Positions 9,237 to 20,447 of a stretch of DNA of 64,000 bases are shown here, piece by piece. The position numbers and the translations under genes are program-made. Each line of letters starts with the position of its first letter. The stretch's first letter is position 1. Origin of the DNA: Novosphingobium sp. TH158 (GTDB lineage: Bacteria > Pseudomonadota > Alphaproteobacteria > Sphingomonadales > Sphingomonadaceae); contig NZ_PKRT01000001.1 of assembly GCF_002855555.1 (NCBI RefSeq), positions 1,054,001 through 1,118,000 of the forward strand, read 5' to 3'. Below the pieces are notes generated by a model. The model was not told the DNA's origin and did not search any database. It saw only the letters and a program-made list of their open reading frames with translations.

Positions 9237-9701
9237 TTATTCGAAAACCGAAGCGCTGCTCGGATCGAGCGGATCGGGGCCGTATTTGTTCGGGCCCTTG
9301 GTTCCCGGAAGGCACATGACGACCAGGAAGGCGAGCTGGGCAAGGGTGCCGATCAGCGGGATCAGGCCAAGCAGGACCACCCCGAGATAGATCCAGCCGG
9401 TATAGTTCTGGTCATGCAGGCGACGCACAGTCACTGCGATCGAGGGGATGATCGAGCCGAGGCCCCAGACCACGATGATGGCAATGCCGATCCAGCTGAG
9501 CGTACCCATTTCAGCGAAGGGATCGGCACCCGTCTGTTCGGCAGTGGCGAGGTTTTCCATGCTGGGCATGCCGCCGAAGATCAGCGCAAGGCAGACCACG
9601 CTGACGATGACGCTGAGCAGCGTGAACATCCAGTATTCCATGCGGCGCGAACGGCCCGAGAAGTCGGCGTAGCGCTTGTAAGGCAGAAGCATCCATTCCA
9701 T
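9237..9701 (-). CDS. DUF805 family membrane protein
   Basis: This 154-residue protein matches the DUF805 (YhaH/YhaI) pattern: N-terminal YKRYADFSGRSRRMEYW, the central block AVTVRRLHDQNYTGW, and the C-terminal CLPGTKGPNKYGPDPL. There are four hydrophobic segments; the loop between the first and second pair is longer and acidic. The function of the family is unknown. It has its own convergent terminator and no obvious partner. Confidence 0.88.
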   Translation of the reverse strand: MEWMLLPYKRYADFSGRSRRMEYWMFTLLSVIVSVVCLALIFGGMPSMENLATAEQTGADPFAEMGTLSWIGIAIIVVWGLGSIIPSIAVTVRRLHDQNYTGWIYLGVVLLGLIPLIGTLAQLAFLVVMCLPGTKGPNKYGPDPLDPSSASVFE

Positions 9702-9780
9702 CGCAAATACCCCCTATCCAGCGGCTCCAGGCCACGATGGCAGGAAGCCACCACAAAAACAGACGCTTGGCAAACGAAAA

Positions 9781-9800
9781 GGGGGGCCGTGAAGCCCCCC
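9781..9800 (-). terminator. Terminator of the minus-strand TonB receptor
   Basis: GGGGGGC (9781-9787) pairs with GCCCCCC (9794-9800) around a 6-base loop. Read on the minus strand it is followed by TTTT. It begins 28 bases past the receptor stop. Confidence 0.85.
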
Positions 9801-9828
9801 TTCCCTTGTCCTGTATCGTATTGGCGCG

Positions 9829-12465
9829 TCAGAAACGGAAGCGCACCGATCCGCCCCAGGTGCGCGGCTCGCTCGGGTAGCCCGAGATCGAACCCGACTG
9901 CGCGGGCGAATCGAAGATCTGCAGGATCGAGCGGTTGTCGGTGAGGTTGCGGCCCCACAGCGACAGTTCCAGCCCGTTCTGCATGGCATAGGTGATCGAG
10001 GCGTTCACCTGGTTCACGTCCTGCTTGAAGTCGCGGCCGATCTGCAGCGCGGTCGAGACATCGGTGATGACCCCGGCCGAGTTCTTCACGACAAAGCCGG
10101 GCAGGCCTTCAACCAGCTTGAACAGCGCCTCATAGTGATAGTCGCCGCGCAGGATCAGGCGATCCCCGTTGCCCAGTTCCTTGTTCCATTCCGCGCCGAT
10201 CGTCATCGACAGCGGGGAAACGCCGCCGGGACGGGTGCCGGTAAGGTCACCGAAGGCCGAAAGGGCAAAGCTGTCATACTTGGCGTCGAGGTAGGTCATC
10301 GCCAGGTTGACGGTGAACTCCGGAGTCGGCTTCACCATGCCTTCGAATTCGATACCGAAGGCCGACTGCTTGCCCGCATTGGCGAGGAAGAAGCCCGTGC
10401 CGGTGAAGATGTTCGACTGGAAGCCCGCGATCGACTGCTTGAACACGGCGACGTTGGCCGAGGCGACGCCCCAGTTGCCCTTGAGGCCGAATTCATAGAC
10501 CGTCGAGCTTTCCGGACCGGCAAAGCGGCTGCCCGAAGACAGGTTGACGACGGCAGCGCCCGCCGTCTTCAGCGCAGCGAGATCAGCCGGGCTCGGGCGG
10601 CTGTCGCGCGAGAGGTTGATCGAGCTGGCCTTATAGCCGGTGGCATAGCTGATGTAGGCGTTGAGGTTGTCGTTCAGTTCATAGGCCAGACGTGCCGTCC
10701 AGTTCCAGTCGCCGTCCGAATACTTGCCGGTTTCCACGGCGTTCGGCACGTTCATGAAGGGCGGCAGGAACTGCAGCGGCTTCAGGCCATTGAGCGGGTT
10801 GAACGCTGCATTGTTCTTCAACGCTTCGGCCTGAGCGGCTGCCGTTACCGGGTTCACGCCCTGCGCAACCAGCCCGCCAAGGATCAGCTGCCGGCGGAAT
10901 TCCGCATAGACCGGCGAATCGAAGTTCACCGACGAGAAGGCATCGCTGGAAACGACGTTGGTGCTGAAGGTCTTGCTGTCATGCGTGTAGTTCGCACCGC
11001 CGGTCAGCGTCAGGCGGTCTGCCAGCTTGAATTCCACCTGCCCGAAGATCGAGTAGCTCTCGTTCTTCATCTTGTAGGCTTCGTTCAGGCCCGTGCCCTG
11101 CGCGAAGAAGCGGTTCTGGTACTTCGTGGCCAGTGCCGGGTTGGAAAATGCCACGGCTTCCGATCCGCCGAAGGTGTTTTCCATCAGCGTAACGTTCAGC
11201 GCATTGCTGCTCGCGCCGCGAATGAGCTGATCGGCATAGGGCCGTGCCTGGGCGCCCCAGAAGATATCGTTCTTCTGGTCCACCTTCTCGTTGAAGTAGA
11301 AACCGCCCAGCATGAGGTTCACCGGGCCGTCCCAATCGGTGTTGAGGCGCAGTTCCTGCGTGAAGGTATCAAGCTTCAGGTCCTGCCAGTTGCGACCGAT
11401 CAGGTCGGCGCTGGAGAAGTCCGAATCCTGGTTGGTCAGCGAACCGGTACGGCGATAGGCCGTGATCGAGGTGAGCTTGAGGAAGCCCATCGAGTAATCG
11501 ATCTGGCCCGAAAGGCCCCAGTTCTCGATCTTGTTGGTCGAATCGACGTTGTTGTAGGTGACATCGGCGAAGGGATTGGCCGGATCGCTCAGCTTGCCGC
11601 CAAGGCCCAGGATGACCGACGATGCGGCCGAGCGGCGCAGGTTGATGACGGCGCAGCAGGTTTCGTCGATCTTGCCGTAATCACCGATCAGGCGGACGGA
11701 GAAATCGTTCGACGGTTCGAACAGCACCTGGCCGCGAACGAACCAGCGGTTGCGCTCGTTGATGTCGGCGCCAGTGGCCCCGTCCTTCACGTAACCGTCG
11801 CGGCGGTTGTAGCCGCCGGCCAGGCTGGCGGCGATCGTCTCGCTGATCGGGCCCGTCACCACGCCCTTGACGACGAGCGCGTTGAAGTTGCCGTAGCTGG
11901 CTTCAACGTTGCCGCCCAGTTCGAAGCGGGGCTTGCGCGTGGTCATCGAAATGACGCCGGCCGATGCGTTCTTGCCGAACAGGGTCGACTGCGGGCCGCG
12001 GAGAACTTCGACGCGCTGGATATCCGGAAGGTCGGCAATCATCGAGGCCGAACGCGAGCGATAGACGCCATCGACGAACAGACCGACCGAAGGTTCGATG
12101 CCGGCGTTGTTGGCGCCGTTGCCGAAGCCGCGGATGTAGAAGTTGGTATTGGCCGAGCTCTGCAGCTGGTTGACGCGCAGCGAGGGCACGACGCTGGACA
12201 GGTCGCGGATGTCGCGGATCTGGGCGCGTTCGATGGTTTCGGCCGTGGTCACCGAAACGGCGACGGGAACGTCTTGCAGGGTCTGCTCGCGCTTGGTGGC
12301 GGTAACGACGATCTCGTTGCCATAACCGGCAGTTTCCTCGGCAGGCGGCGCGGCCTGCGCTTCTTCCTCTGCGACCTGTACCTCGGCGGCGTAAGCCAGC
12401 GAGGGCAGCGCCATCGAAGCCGCTGCAACGGTGCCGAGCAGCACGAAGCGAGTCGTGATTTTCAT
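9829..12465 (-). CDS. TonB-dependent outer-membrane receptor
   Basis: This 878-residue receptor starts at the ATG at 12465, which gives a clear signal peptide (MKITTRFVLLGTVAAASMAL, cleavage after AYA) and has GAGG about 10 bases upstream; the frame extends 36 codons further but without signal-like sequence. EIVVTATKREQTLQDVPVAV is a TonB-box and plug start, with plug motifs SLRVNQLQS and RVEVLRGPQSTLFGKNASAG. The barrel ends in VRFRF. Sphingomonad receptors of this type (ATKREQ..LQDVP) are numerous and often take up organic compounds, so an iron-siderophore role cannot be assumed. It diverges from typA. Confidence 0.94.
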   Translation of the reverse strand: MKITTRFVLLGTVAAASMALPSLAYAAEVQVAEEEAQAAPPAEETAGYGNEIVVTATKREQTLQDVPVAVSVTTAETIERAQIRDIRDLSSVVPSLRVNQLQSSANTNFYIRGFGNGANNAGIEPSVGLFVDGVYRSRSASMIADLPDIQRVEVLRGPQSTLFGKNASAGVISMTTRKPRFELGGNVEASYGNFNALVVKGVVTGPISETIAASLAGGYNRRDGYVKDGATGADINERNRWFVRGQVLFEPSNDFSVRLIGDYGKIDETCCAVINLRRSAASSVILGLGGKLSDPANPFADVTYNNVDSTNKIENWGLSGQIDYSMGFLKLTSITAYRRTGSLTNQDSDFSSADLIGRNWQDLKLDTFTQELRLNTDWDGPVNLMLGGFYFNEKVDQKNDIFWGAQARPYADQLIRGASSNALNVTLMENTFGGSEAVAFSNPALATKYQNRFFAQGTGLNEAYKMKNESYSIFGQVEFKLADRLTLTGGANYTHDSKTFSTNVVSSDAFSSVNFDSPVYAEFRRQLILGGLVAQGVNPVTAAAQAEALKNNAAFNPLNGLKPLQFLPPFMNVPNAVETGKYSDGDWNWTARLAYELNDNLNAYISYATGYKASSINLSRDSRPSPADLAALKTAGAAVVNLSSGSRFAGPESSTVYEFGLKGNWGVASANVAVFKQSIAGFQSNIFTGTGFFLANAGKQSAFGIEFEGMVKPTPEFTVNLAMTYLDAKYDSFALSAFGDLTGTRPGGVSPLSMTIGAEWNKELGNGDRLILRGDYHYEALFKLVEGLPGFVVKNSAGVITDVSTALQIGRDFKQDVNQVNASITYAMQNGLELSLWGRNLTDNRSILQIFDSPAQSGSISGYPSEPRTWGGSVRFRF

Positions 12466-12720
12466 GCAGGATCGTCCTCTCTTATTGGAGCTGACGCTAC
12501 GGCAAAGCCGCCGAGACGCCCCTTCCCCGGTTATTCTAAACGAAAGCTTAGGATTTCCGGCCTTGCCGCGCAATCACCCATCACACTGGTCGCAAACGAA
12601 ACCGAACCCTGTTGCAGCAATGGCACAGGCGCGCGCCTTGCCCTGAAGCCTGCCATAGTCTAGGGGGCCGGCCATGTTGCGGCGCAGCAAGCGCCCTGTT
12701 CCAGTCCCCGAAAGTCTCTC

Positions 12721-14547
<1,827 letters not shown>

Positions 14548-14557
14548 GCCTTAACCC

Positions 14558-16513
14558 TTAGAAGTCCGCCGCAAGATTCAGCATCATGCGGCGGTACTCT
14601 TCGGGCTGGAGGGTGTTGCTGTTCACCACCTTCCAGCCGGTGCGGTTGAAAACGTTCTGTACCTGCAAACGCACCGAGGCGGGAATGTCTCCCACCTTGA
14701 AGCGATGGCGCAGGCCCAGATCCAGCGCGGCATGGGCTGGCAGCATCGCCTGCTTTCCACCCAGCGCCTTGACCGGCGCCGATCCCATTGCACGCTTGCC
14801 AGTGGCCGTTACCGTGGCGGTTGGCGTCAACCCGCCCAGGATGTCGGTCCGGTATTGCAGGTCAAGCTTGGCGTAATAGTCCGGAATCCCGGCAGGGCGA
14901 TGCCCGACCAGTCCGGCAGCCACGGCCGGGCCACTGACGCGCGGTTTCATCGCCACGGCCCCGGCCAGCACCGTCAGGCGGTCGAAACGGCCGGTCAGCG
15001 ACATTTCCACGCCGCGATACCGCGCCTCGCCCTGTTCGGTGAAGCGCCCGGATGAATCGAAGGTGAAATAGGGCCGCTTGATCTGGAAGGCAGAAAGGAC
15101 CAACTGGTTGCGTCCCATGAAATAGACCCTCAGCCCGCCTTCGTACTGGGTCGAGCGGGTCGTCGGCAGCTGCTCGTTGCGGTTGAGCGCGTTTTCCGGC
15201 GCAGCGCCACTGTCTTCAAGGCCCTTCTCGGTGCCGATGAAGGCCTGCACGCCCCGGGCAAGGTGAACCGCGACCGTGGCATTGTAGAGCCATGCATCAT
15301 CGGCGCTCGAGGTTATCGAGCCGCTGCGGGCATCGCGGAAGGTGGCGCGATAGCGCGCCCGCTGCAGGCCAAGGTTGAGGTGCCCCAGCTTGGGCATCTT
15401 CGCCTGATAGCCCAGCAGCCAGGCTTGCTGGCGCACGCGCCCCTGGTTCACCGGACCATAAGTGAAGGTGGGTTCGGGTTCCGGATCCGTGCCGTAAAGG
15501 TCCATGAGGCCGAAATCGCGGAAGTCCGATCCGCCGGATTCAGTGTAGCGGCTGCGACCGCGGAAGCCGCCGATCAGGCGATGCTCCAGCTGCGGGTTGC
15601 CGCCAAGCTTCCAGGCGAGCTGCGCCTCGCCGCTCCACGAATAGAGGTCAAGCCGGGGGTCCGAAACCAGACGGTGGCGAACCGTGCTGGAAGCATCGGA
15701 AAATACGAAGAATTCCGAATAGTTGCGATAGCGCTCGATTGCCGATCGGAACAGGCCCGCACGCAGTGCCAGCCGCCCCGTCAGCGGCGCGCGGACAGTA
15801 ATGCCGGCGTTGGTCTGCCAGCTGCGACCTTGCGCCCAGTCCTGCCCCAGATAGTTCCCCTGCCTGGGCTGGGGCGGAATGATGGCATCGCTGGTCAGGA
15901 AGAAGGGCTTTGAATGGATCTTGTAGAGCAGCGTACCGGCATAGAACGGGCTGATCTCGATGCCACCGCCGGGCCGTATCACCGGCTTGAACCCGAATGC
16001 GGCACTGGGTGTTACCGCGCCGTCACCGGTGACCGTGCGGGCATGACCGATACCGAAATAGGTGCTGAGATGGTCCTTGACGATGGGCACCGTAAGATCG
16101 GCTTCCATCAGGTAGCCGGTATATTGCAGCCTGGTCAGGGCAACGCTGCCGACAAAATCGTTCCCTGCGGTGCGCAGCTCGCTGTCGACAATGCCGGTGG
16201 GGGCCGGAAACGGATAGTCGTTCGCGGCAATGCCCACGCGAATGCCGTAGGAGGCGCGCACACGCCCCGAAAGCGATGCGACCGGATCGAAGTAAATCCC
16301 GTCCAGGCGGGCATTGCCGGCTTTCAGCGGCGAAAGACCGCGAGTGTCGTTCTCGTTGTAGATGCCGGTCGATTCCGTGCCGACCTGCGTGCCAAAGGCA
16401 TCGCCGCTGCTGGCAACCGCATTTTCGCTCGCCCGTTGCGCCTGTGCGGCATCCGGCGCGGCCGCAAGGCCGAGCGTTGCGCCAAGCACGATGGCGATCT
16501 TGCCAGTAGACAT
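14558..16513 (-). CDS. TonB-dependent receptor, FhuA-like layout with short N-terminus
   Basis: The ATG at 16513 has a strong AGGGAGA 5-6 bases upstream and a signal peptide ending AAQAQ; the product is 651 residues. A plug domain is present though compact: DAFGTQVGTESTGIYNEND, then TRGLSPL and ARLDGIYFD, then a PFPAPTGIVD block. The barrel shows the usual late VQNVFNRTGW motif and ends in LAADF. No clear TonB box is visible. The family is outer-membrane uptake; the ligand is unknown. It is divergent from the small ABM-fold gene, whose coding region begins 147 bases away. Confidence 0.88.
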   Translation of the reverse strand: MSTGKIAIVLGATLGLAAAPDAAQAQRASENAVASSGDAFGTQVGTESTGIYNENDTRGLSPLKAGNARLDGIYFDPVASLSGRVRASYGIRVGIAANDYPFPAPTGIVDSELRTAGNDFVGSVALTRLQYTGYLMEADLTVPIVKDHLSTYFGIGHARTVTGDGAVTPSAAFGFKPVIRPGGGIEISPFYAGTLLYKIHSKPFFLTSDAIIPPQPRQGNYLGQDWAQGRSWQTNAGITVRAPLTGRLALRAGLFRSAIERYRNYSEFFVFSDASSTVRHRLVSDPRLDLYSWSGEAQLAWKLGGNPQLEHRLIGGFRGRSRYTESGGSDFRDFGLMDLYGTDPEPEPTFTYGPVNQGRVRQQAWLLGYQAKMPKLGHLNLGLQRARYRATFRDARSGSITSSADDAWLYNATVAVHLARGVQAFIGTEKGLEDSGAAPENALNRNEQLPTTRSTQYEGGLRVYFMGRNQLVLSAFQIKRPYFTFDSSGRFTEQGEARYRGVEMSLTGRFDRLTVLAGAVAMKPRVSGPAVAAGLVGHRPAGIPDYYAKLDLQYRTDILGGLTPTATVTATGKRAMGSAPVKALGGKQAMLPAHAALDLGLRHRFKVGDIPASVRLQVQNVFNRTGWKVVNSNTLQPEEYRRMMLNLAADF

Positions 16514-16660
16514 CCGTTTCTCCCTGCACCGATCCCTAACCGTGCTTAGCATTGGCGTGCAACCGCAATATCGGCGGGGCTTAGCGCCTCGGCGATGGCG
16601 CAGGGCTTGCCTCTGCACCCTCCGGCGGCAAAGCTGGCGGAAATTGCAGAGGACACCCCG

Positions 16661-16945
16661 ATGATCACCGAAATCGCCACCATCACCGTCGCCGCCGGCA
16701 GCGAGGAAGCCTTCGAAGTGGCCATGCGCAATGGCGGCATCGCGCACCTCCAGGCCTGCCCCGGCGTTGGCGCCGTCCGCTTCGGCAGGGGAGTAGAGGA
16801 CCCGTCGAAATTCGCTTTCGTCGTCGAGTGGGAATCGCTCGAAGCCCATGGTGCCGTCCGCGATCTGGAGAGCTTCCGCGCTTTCCGCGCCGCAATGGGA
16901 ACCATGACGGTGGGCGGCGCGATGGAACATTTCACTCTGTCCTGA
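16661..16945 (+). CDS. Antibiotic biosynthesis monooxygenase (ABM) fold protein
   Basis: This 94-residue protein has the ABM dimeric alpha/beta-barrel pattern: MITEIATITVAAGSEEAFE at the start, then CPGVGAVRFGRGVEDPSKFA, then VVEWESLEAH. ABM proteins range from quinol or polyketide monooxygenases to heme-degrading enzymes and proteins of unknown role. The chosen ATG at 16661 has AGAGGA 8 bases upstream; an upstream in-frame start at 16595 lacks this. The TonB receptor on the other side of the shared promoter region could be a partner, but that is inference. Confidence 0.82.
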   Translation: MITEIATITVAAGSEEAFEVAMRNGGIAHLQACPGVGAVRFGRGVEDPSKFAFVVEWESLEAHGAVRDLESFRAFRAAMGTMTVGGAMEHFTLS

Positions 16946-16991
16946 CCCCGCCCCCTCGCCACAGGGCACGCAAGCGGCTAAGGCGCCGGCC

Positions 16992-18161
16992 ATGGCAGAG
17001 CCCGACGCCCCGCTTGCTGACCTGCGCATCGCCCTGTTCAGCGGCAATTACAATTACGTGCGCGATGGCGCGAACCAAGCGCTGAACCGCCTTGTAGGCT
17101 ACCTGCTGCGGCAGGGCGCGCAGGTGCGCGTCTATTCGCCTGTGGTGGCTGAACCCGCCTTCCCCCCGACGGGAGACCTTGTCGGCGTGCCCTCGCTGGC
17201 CTTTCCCGGCCGCGGGGAATATCGCGTGCCGCTGTTCCTTTCACCGCGCGTCCGCGCCGACCTGAAAGCCTTTGCACCCAACGTGGTGCACATCGCCTCG
17301 CCCGATTTCGTCGCCCACCGCGCCGTAACCTGGGCCCGCGCGCGGCGGTTGCCGGTGCTCGCATCGGTCCACACGCGGTTCGAAACCTATTTCCGCTATT
17401 ACAACATGGCCTGGCTGGAACCGGCCGTCGAAGCCCTGCTGCGCCGGCTCTACCGCCGTTGCGACGCGCTGGTGGCACCGTCGGAATCGATGGCACAGGT
17501 GCTGCGCGACCAGCGGATGAATTACGACATTTCGATCTGGTCGCGCGGGGTGGACCGCGAACTGTTCAACCCCGGCCTGCGCTCAATGGAGTGGCGGCGA
17601 AGCCTGGGCATCGGCGATCAGGAACTGGTCGTGGGCTTCCACAGCCGGCTGGTGATGGAAAAGGGGCTCGACGTGTTCTCCGACACGATCGACGAACTGA
17701 AACGTCGCGGCATTGTTCACCGCACGCTGATTGTCGGTGATGGCCCGGCGCGCGACTGGCTGGAGGCCCGCCTTCCCCATGCCGTCTTCGCCGGCTTCAT
17801 GGCCGGGACGGACCTTGGCAAGGCGGTGGCGTCGATGGACGTGCTGTTCTTCCCTTCCACGACCGAAACCTTCGGCAATGTCACGCTGGAAGCCATGGCC
17901 TGCAACCTGCCCGTGGTCGCCGCCGCGGCAACCGGCAGCGAAAGCCTGGTAGCGGACAATCGCTCGGGCCGGCTGATCCCGCCGGGGGCAATCACCCAGT
18001 TTGCCGATGCGCTGGCCGCCTATCTTGCCGATGCGGAGCTGCGCGCGGCGCATGGCGCTGCTGGCGAACGACGCGCCCATGACTTTTCATGGGACCGGAT
18101 CAACCAGGCCGTAGCGGATACCTACGTCCGGCTGATCCGGCAGAAGGCTCAGCGCAGGTAG
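16992..18161 (+). CDS. GT4 family glycosyltransferase
   Basis: This 389-residue GT-B enzyme has an N-terminal acceptor domain (LRIALFSGNYNYVRDGANQ) and a C-terminal nucleotide-sugar domain with HSRLVMEKGLDVF and the EX7E motif TETFGNVTLEA (near residues 293-301). It resembles GDP-mannose-dependent alpha-mannosyltransferases (MgtA-type) that glycosylate glycolipids on the cytoplasmic membrane face. The donor and acceptor are not determinable. LicD-like and methyltransferase genes downstream on the opposite strand suggest a glycan locus. Confidence 0.88.
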   Translation: MAEPDAPLADLRIALFSGNYNYVRDGANQALNRLVGYLLRQGAQVRVYSPVVAEPAFPPTGDLVGVPSLAFPGRGEYRVPLFLSPRVRADLKAFAPNVVHIASPDFVAHRAVTWARARRLPVLASVHTRFETYFRYYNMAWLEPAVEALLRRLYRRCDALVAPSESMAQVLRDQRMNYDISIWSRGVDRELFNPGLRSMEWRRSLGIGDQELVVGFHSRLVMEKGLDVFSDTIDELKRRGIVHRTLIVGDGPARDWLEARLPHAVFAGFMAGTDLGKAVASMDVLFFPSTTETFGNVTLEAMACNLPVVAAAATGSESLVADNRSGRLIPPGAITQFADALAAYLADAELRAAHGAAGERRAHDFSWDRINQAVADTYVRLIRQKAQRR

Positions 18162-18601
18162 CCCTTCGCCAGTGCGCGGCGGGAATACCAGATGAAGAAG
18201 ATCACCCCTGCCCAGATCAGCACCGTCATCAGCAGCATCGGCGGCGCGGTCATCTCTGCCGGCATTCCGCCTGCGGAAAGCTGCCAGGCCTGACTGACGG
18301 CAAGGCCGAGCAGCGATACCCAGAACGCCGTGACCGCATGGCGGGAGCGCAGCAGCAACAGCACTGACCCGGCAAAGGATCCCCAGACGCCGAGCGCCCA
18401 GAAGATCGTCAACCACGAAGGCATTGCTTCCATATAAGCGAGGGTTTCGGGCGATAGACCCATGGCCGCAAAGTAGGCCGCAGGATCAAGCTTGCTCATG
18501 GTGTAATCGTAAGCACCGAAGCTGTTCCACAGCAGGCTCAGCCCCGAGATTGCCCAGTAGTGCCAGGTTACCGGCTGGCGGGCGGCGACAGTTGCGTTCA
18601 T
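18149..18601 (-). CDS. Four-helix membrane protein of unknown function
   Basis: The ATG at 18601 has GGGGAGA upstream and gives 150 residues: about four transmembrane helices (near residues 16-32, 60-82, 87-108 and 116-138) with a soluble stretch after the first (FGAYDYTMSKLDPAAYF). Relatives are common in sphingomonads and are sometimes loosely called sugar transporters, but I see no transporter motif. Its 3' end overlaps the 3' end of the convergent glycosyltransferase by 13 bases. Confidence 0.75.
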   Translation of the reverse strand: MNATVAARQPVTWHYWAISGLSLLWNSFGAYDYTMSKLDPAAYFAAMGLSPETLAYMEAMPSWLTIFWALGVWGSFAGSVLLLLRSRHAVTAFWVSLLGLAVSQAWQLSAGGMPAEMTAPPMLLMTVLIWAGVIFFIWYSRRALAKGYLR

Positions 18602-18743
18602 GGCATGTCTCCCCACAGGGTCGTTTCCCCCCCCAGGGTGAAGGCTATGCCTGTGTAATGGCAAAAGCAATCGGAAGAGCGGCTCGCAGCCGGGCGATGC
18701 CGCGCACCGCGGGTGCCGGCGATGGCTTACACGGCGGAGTGGT

Positions 18744-19673
18744 CTAGGCCGTCAGCCCAAGCACGCCGAAAAGCGGCGCCCGTTTCACCATGAAAGCACC
18801 ACAGGCCAAGGTGAGGAGTGAAAGCGCCTTGCTGCCGAAGTCCACCTTGGTGATGTGGATCGGCTGGCGTTTGTCTTCAGGCGGGAGCCTCGTGTAATCG
18901 CCGAAAAGCCGCCGCAGGTAGCGATCGCACTGCGCCGGAACCGGCATTTCCCCATCGCCGAAACGACAAGGCACGGTGGGGAGAAGCAAGTCGCGTTCAA
19001 CCCGGGTGCGATCGGCGAAACGGATGCCATACATCTCGAAACTGACGAAAACGTCCGACTTGCGGGCAAAGGGAAGGCGATTGAGCCACTCGCGCAGGCG
19101 GATCAGCGCGCCGACGGGGACGACCGGGCGCAGACGGAAGGCAGCCCAGCGAAGCAGCTTGAGCCGTCGCGCCTTTGCCGCGTCGACCATCCTGAGGCTG
19201 AACGACATGACGAAGACATTGACCACGACCAGCGCCAACCGCTGCAAGCGTTGCAGGAAGCGCGATCGCGGCAGGGCATCGAAGGGAAAGATATCGACGA
19301 AGATGCCCCGGTGAAAACCCGCGTCATTCCAGGGATTTTCCTCGATCACCGTATCGTTCATGCGCAGCTTGGCGAAGGCCAGCGGATATCCGGGTTCGGA
19401 ACGCCAGCATTGCAGGAACAGGTCCGGCAGGGGATCTTTGCGCAACGATTCGATCAGCACTTCGTATTCTTCGCGCAGCAGGCCGATATCGATATCGTCA
19501 TCCCACGGGATGATCCCGCCGCCCCGCCAGGCACCAAGCGCCGATCCGGCCGCAAGGAAGGGACTGAGGCCCAGTTCGCGGCCGCGGTCCATCAGCGCGC
19601 GCGCGATCTGCATCTCGGCCTGTTGCAGACGCAACAGGTCGGTGCTGGGTTTCCCCTCTGCGAACCAGGTCAT
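18744..19673 (-). CDS. LicD-family phosphotransferase-like protein
   Basis: This 309-residue protein carries the LicD signature of the nucleotidyltransferase superfamily at residues 43-64: GSALGAWRGG followed by IPWDDDIDIG, with the metal-binding Asp cluster intact. GIFVDIFPFD follows. LicD proteins transfer phosphocholine or related phospho-groups to surface glycans; fukutin-like relatives act similarly. No choline kinase or CTP:phosphocholine enzyme is nearby. The start lies 7 bases after the methyltransferase stop, with no clear Shine-Dalgarno, so translational coupling is likely. Confidence 0.85.
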   Translation of the reverse strand: MTWFAEGKPSTDLLRLQQAEMQIARALMDRGRELGLSPFLAAGSALGAWRGGGIIPWDDDIDIGLLREEYEVLIESLRKDPLPDLFLQCWRSEPGYPLAFAKLRMNDTVIEENPWNDAGFHRGIFVDIFPFDALPRSRFLQRLQRLALVVVNVFVMSFSLRMVDAAKARRLKLLRWAAFRLRPVVPVGALIRLREWLNRLPFARKSDVFVSFEMYGIRFADRTRVERDLLLPTVPCRFGDGEMPVPAQCDRYLRRLFGDYTRLPPEDKRQPIHITKVDFGSKALSLLTLACGAFMVKRAPLFGVLGLTA

Positions 19674-19680
19674 TCTGCCA

Positions 19681-20337
19681 TCATTTTTTTGCGATTACCC
19701 GTGCGACGCAGGCATCATCCTGCTTATATTTTGCCATCCCCCGCCCTTCGGCCTGCCAGACTGTTTCCAGGCCGGCCCGTGCCAGACGTTCGGAGAACGT
19801 TTCCGGGGCGATATAGCGCCGATAGTGGGGCGAAGTAAACTTCTGTAATTTCTCGTCTTCGGTCGTGCGAAACTCTGCTGCCAGCATGCCGCCATGACGG
19901 GCGAGCACTTCTGCAATCCGGGCGAAGGTCTGCAACTCCGCCTCTTCGTCGATGGCGTGGAAGAAGAACCGCGAATAGATGAAAACCGGCCCGCCAAGCG
20001 CCTCGGCGAGCTCACCAAGGCCATCGCCATGCGATTCGCCAACCCGGCATTGCGGCATCGCAGTGGCAGCGAGCGACGCCTTGGCAAAGCGGCTCTGACA
20101 GGCGGAAATGGCGGCGCTGGACCGGTCGAGACAGCCGACATGAAAGCCAAGCTGGGCAAAGAACAGCGAATCGCGACCATTGCCGCAGCCCAGGTCGATC
20201 AGCGACCGATGTGCCGGGAGCGCACCCGTGACCAGCTCGTTCGCCACGAAAACGGCGAACTGCGAGGGCAACTCCGGAACCTGCTCATTAGCGTAGTATG
20301 CGTTCCAGTATTGCTCAGGATTTTTACTTACGACCAT
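19681..20337 (-). CDS. Class I SAM-dependent methyltransferase
   Basis: This 218-residue protein has the SAM-binding motif I IDLGCGNGRDS at residues 47-57, and FIYSRFFFHAID in the motif IV region. The ATG at 20337 has GAAGG about 10 bases upstream; further in-frame starts exist to 20418. N-terminal EQYWNAYYAN is typical of small methyltransferases in polysaccharide loci. It is first in a likely two-gene operon with the LicD-like gene, suggesting methylation of a glycan or a phospho-group, but this is inferred from position. Confidence 0.82.
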   Translation of the reverse strand: MVVSKNPEQYWNAYYANEQVPELPSQFAVFVANELVTGALPAHRSLIDLGCGNGRDSLFFAQLGFHVGCLDRSSAAISACQSRFAKASLAATAMPQCRVGESHGDGLGELAEALGGPVFIYSRFFFHAIDEEAELQTFARIAEVLARHGGMLAAEFRTTEDEKLQKFTSPHYRRYIAPETFSERLARAGLETVWQAEGRGMAKYKQDDACVARVIAKK

Positions 20338-20447
20338 TGCCCGGCCTTCGGCATGATATGCGCCAGAGTCAACCGCTTGGGCAAATTTCACCGGCCGGGT
20401 CGTGCAGGTGCGGTGCAATCGGGCGGAAACTGGATTAGACCGGCCCG

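Noticed and set aside
10135..12663. Long plus-strand open frame antisense to a TonB receptor
   Set aside because: Composition-driven shadow of the receptor; no motif and no ribosome-binding site.
14558..16513. TonB receptor first suspected to lack a plug domain
   Set aside because: Plug-like blocks (TRGLSPL, ARLDGIYFD, PFPAPTGIVD) are present after the signal peptide, so it is probably complete.
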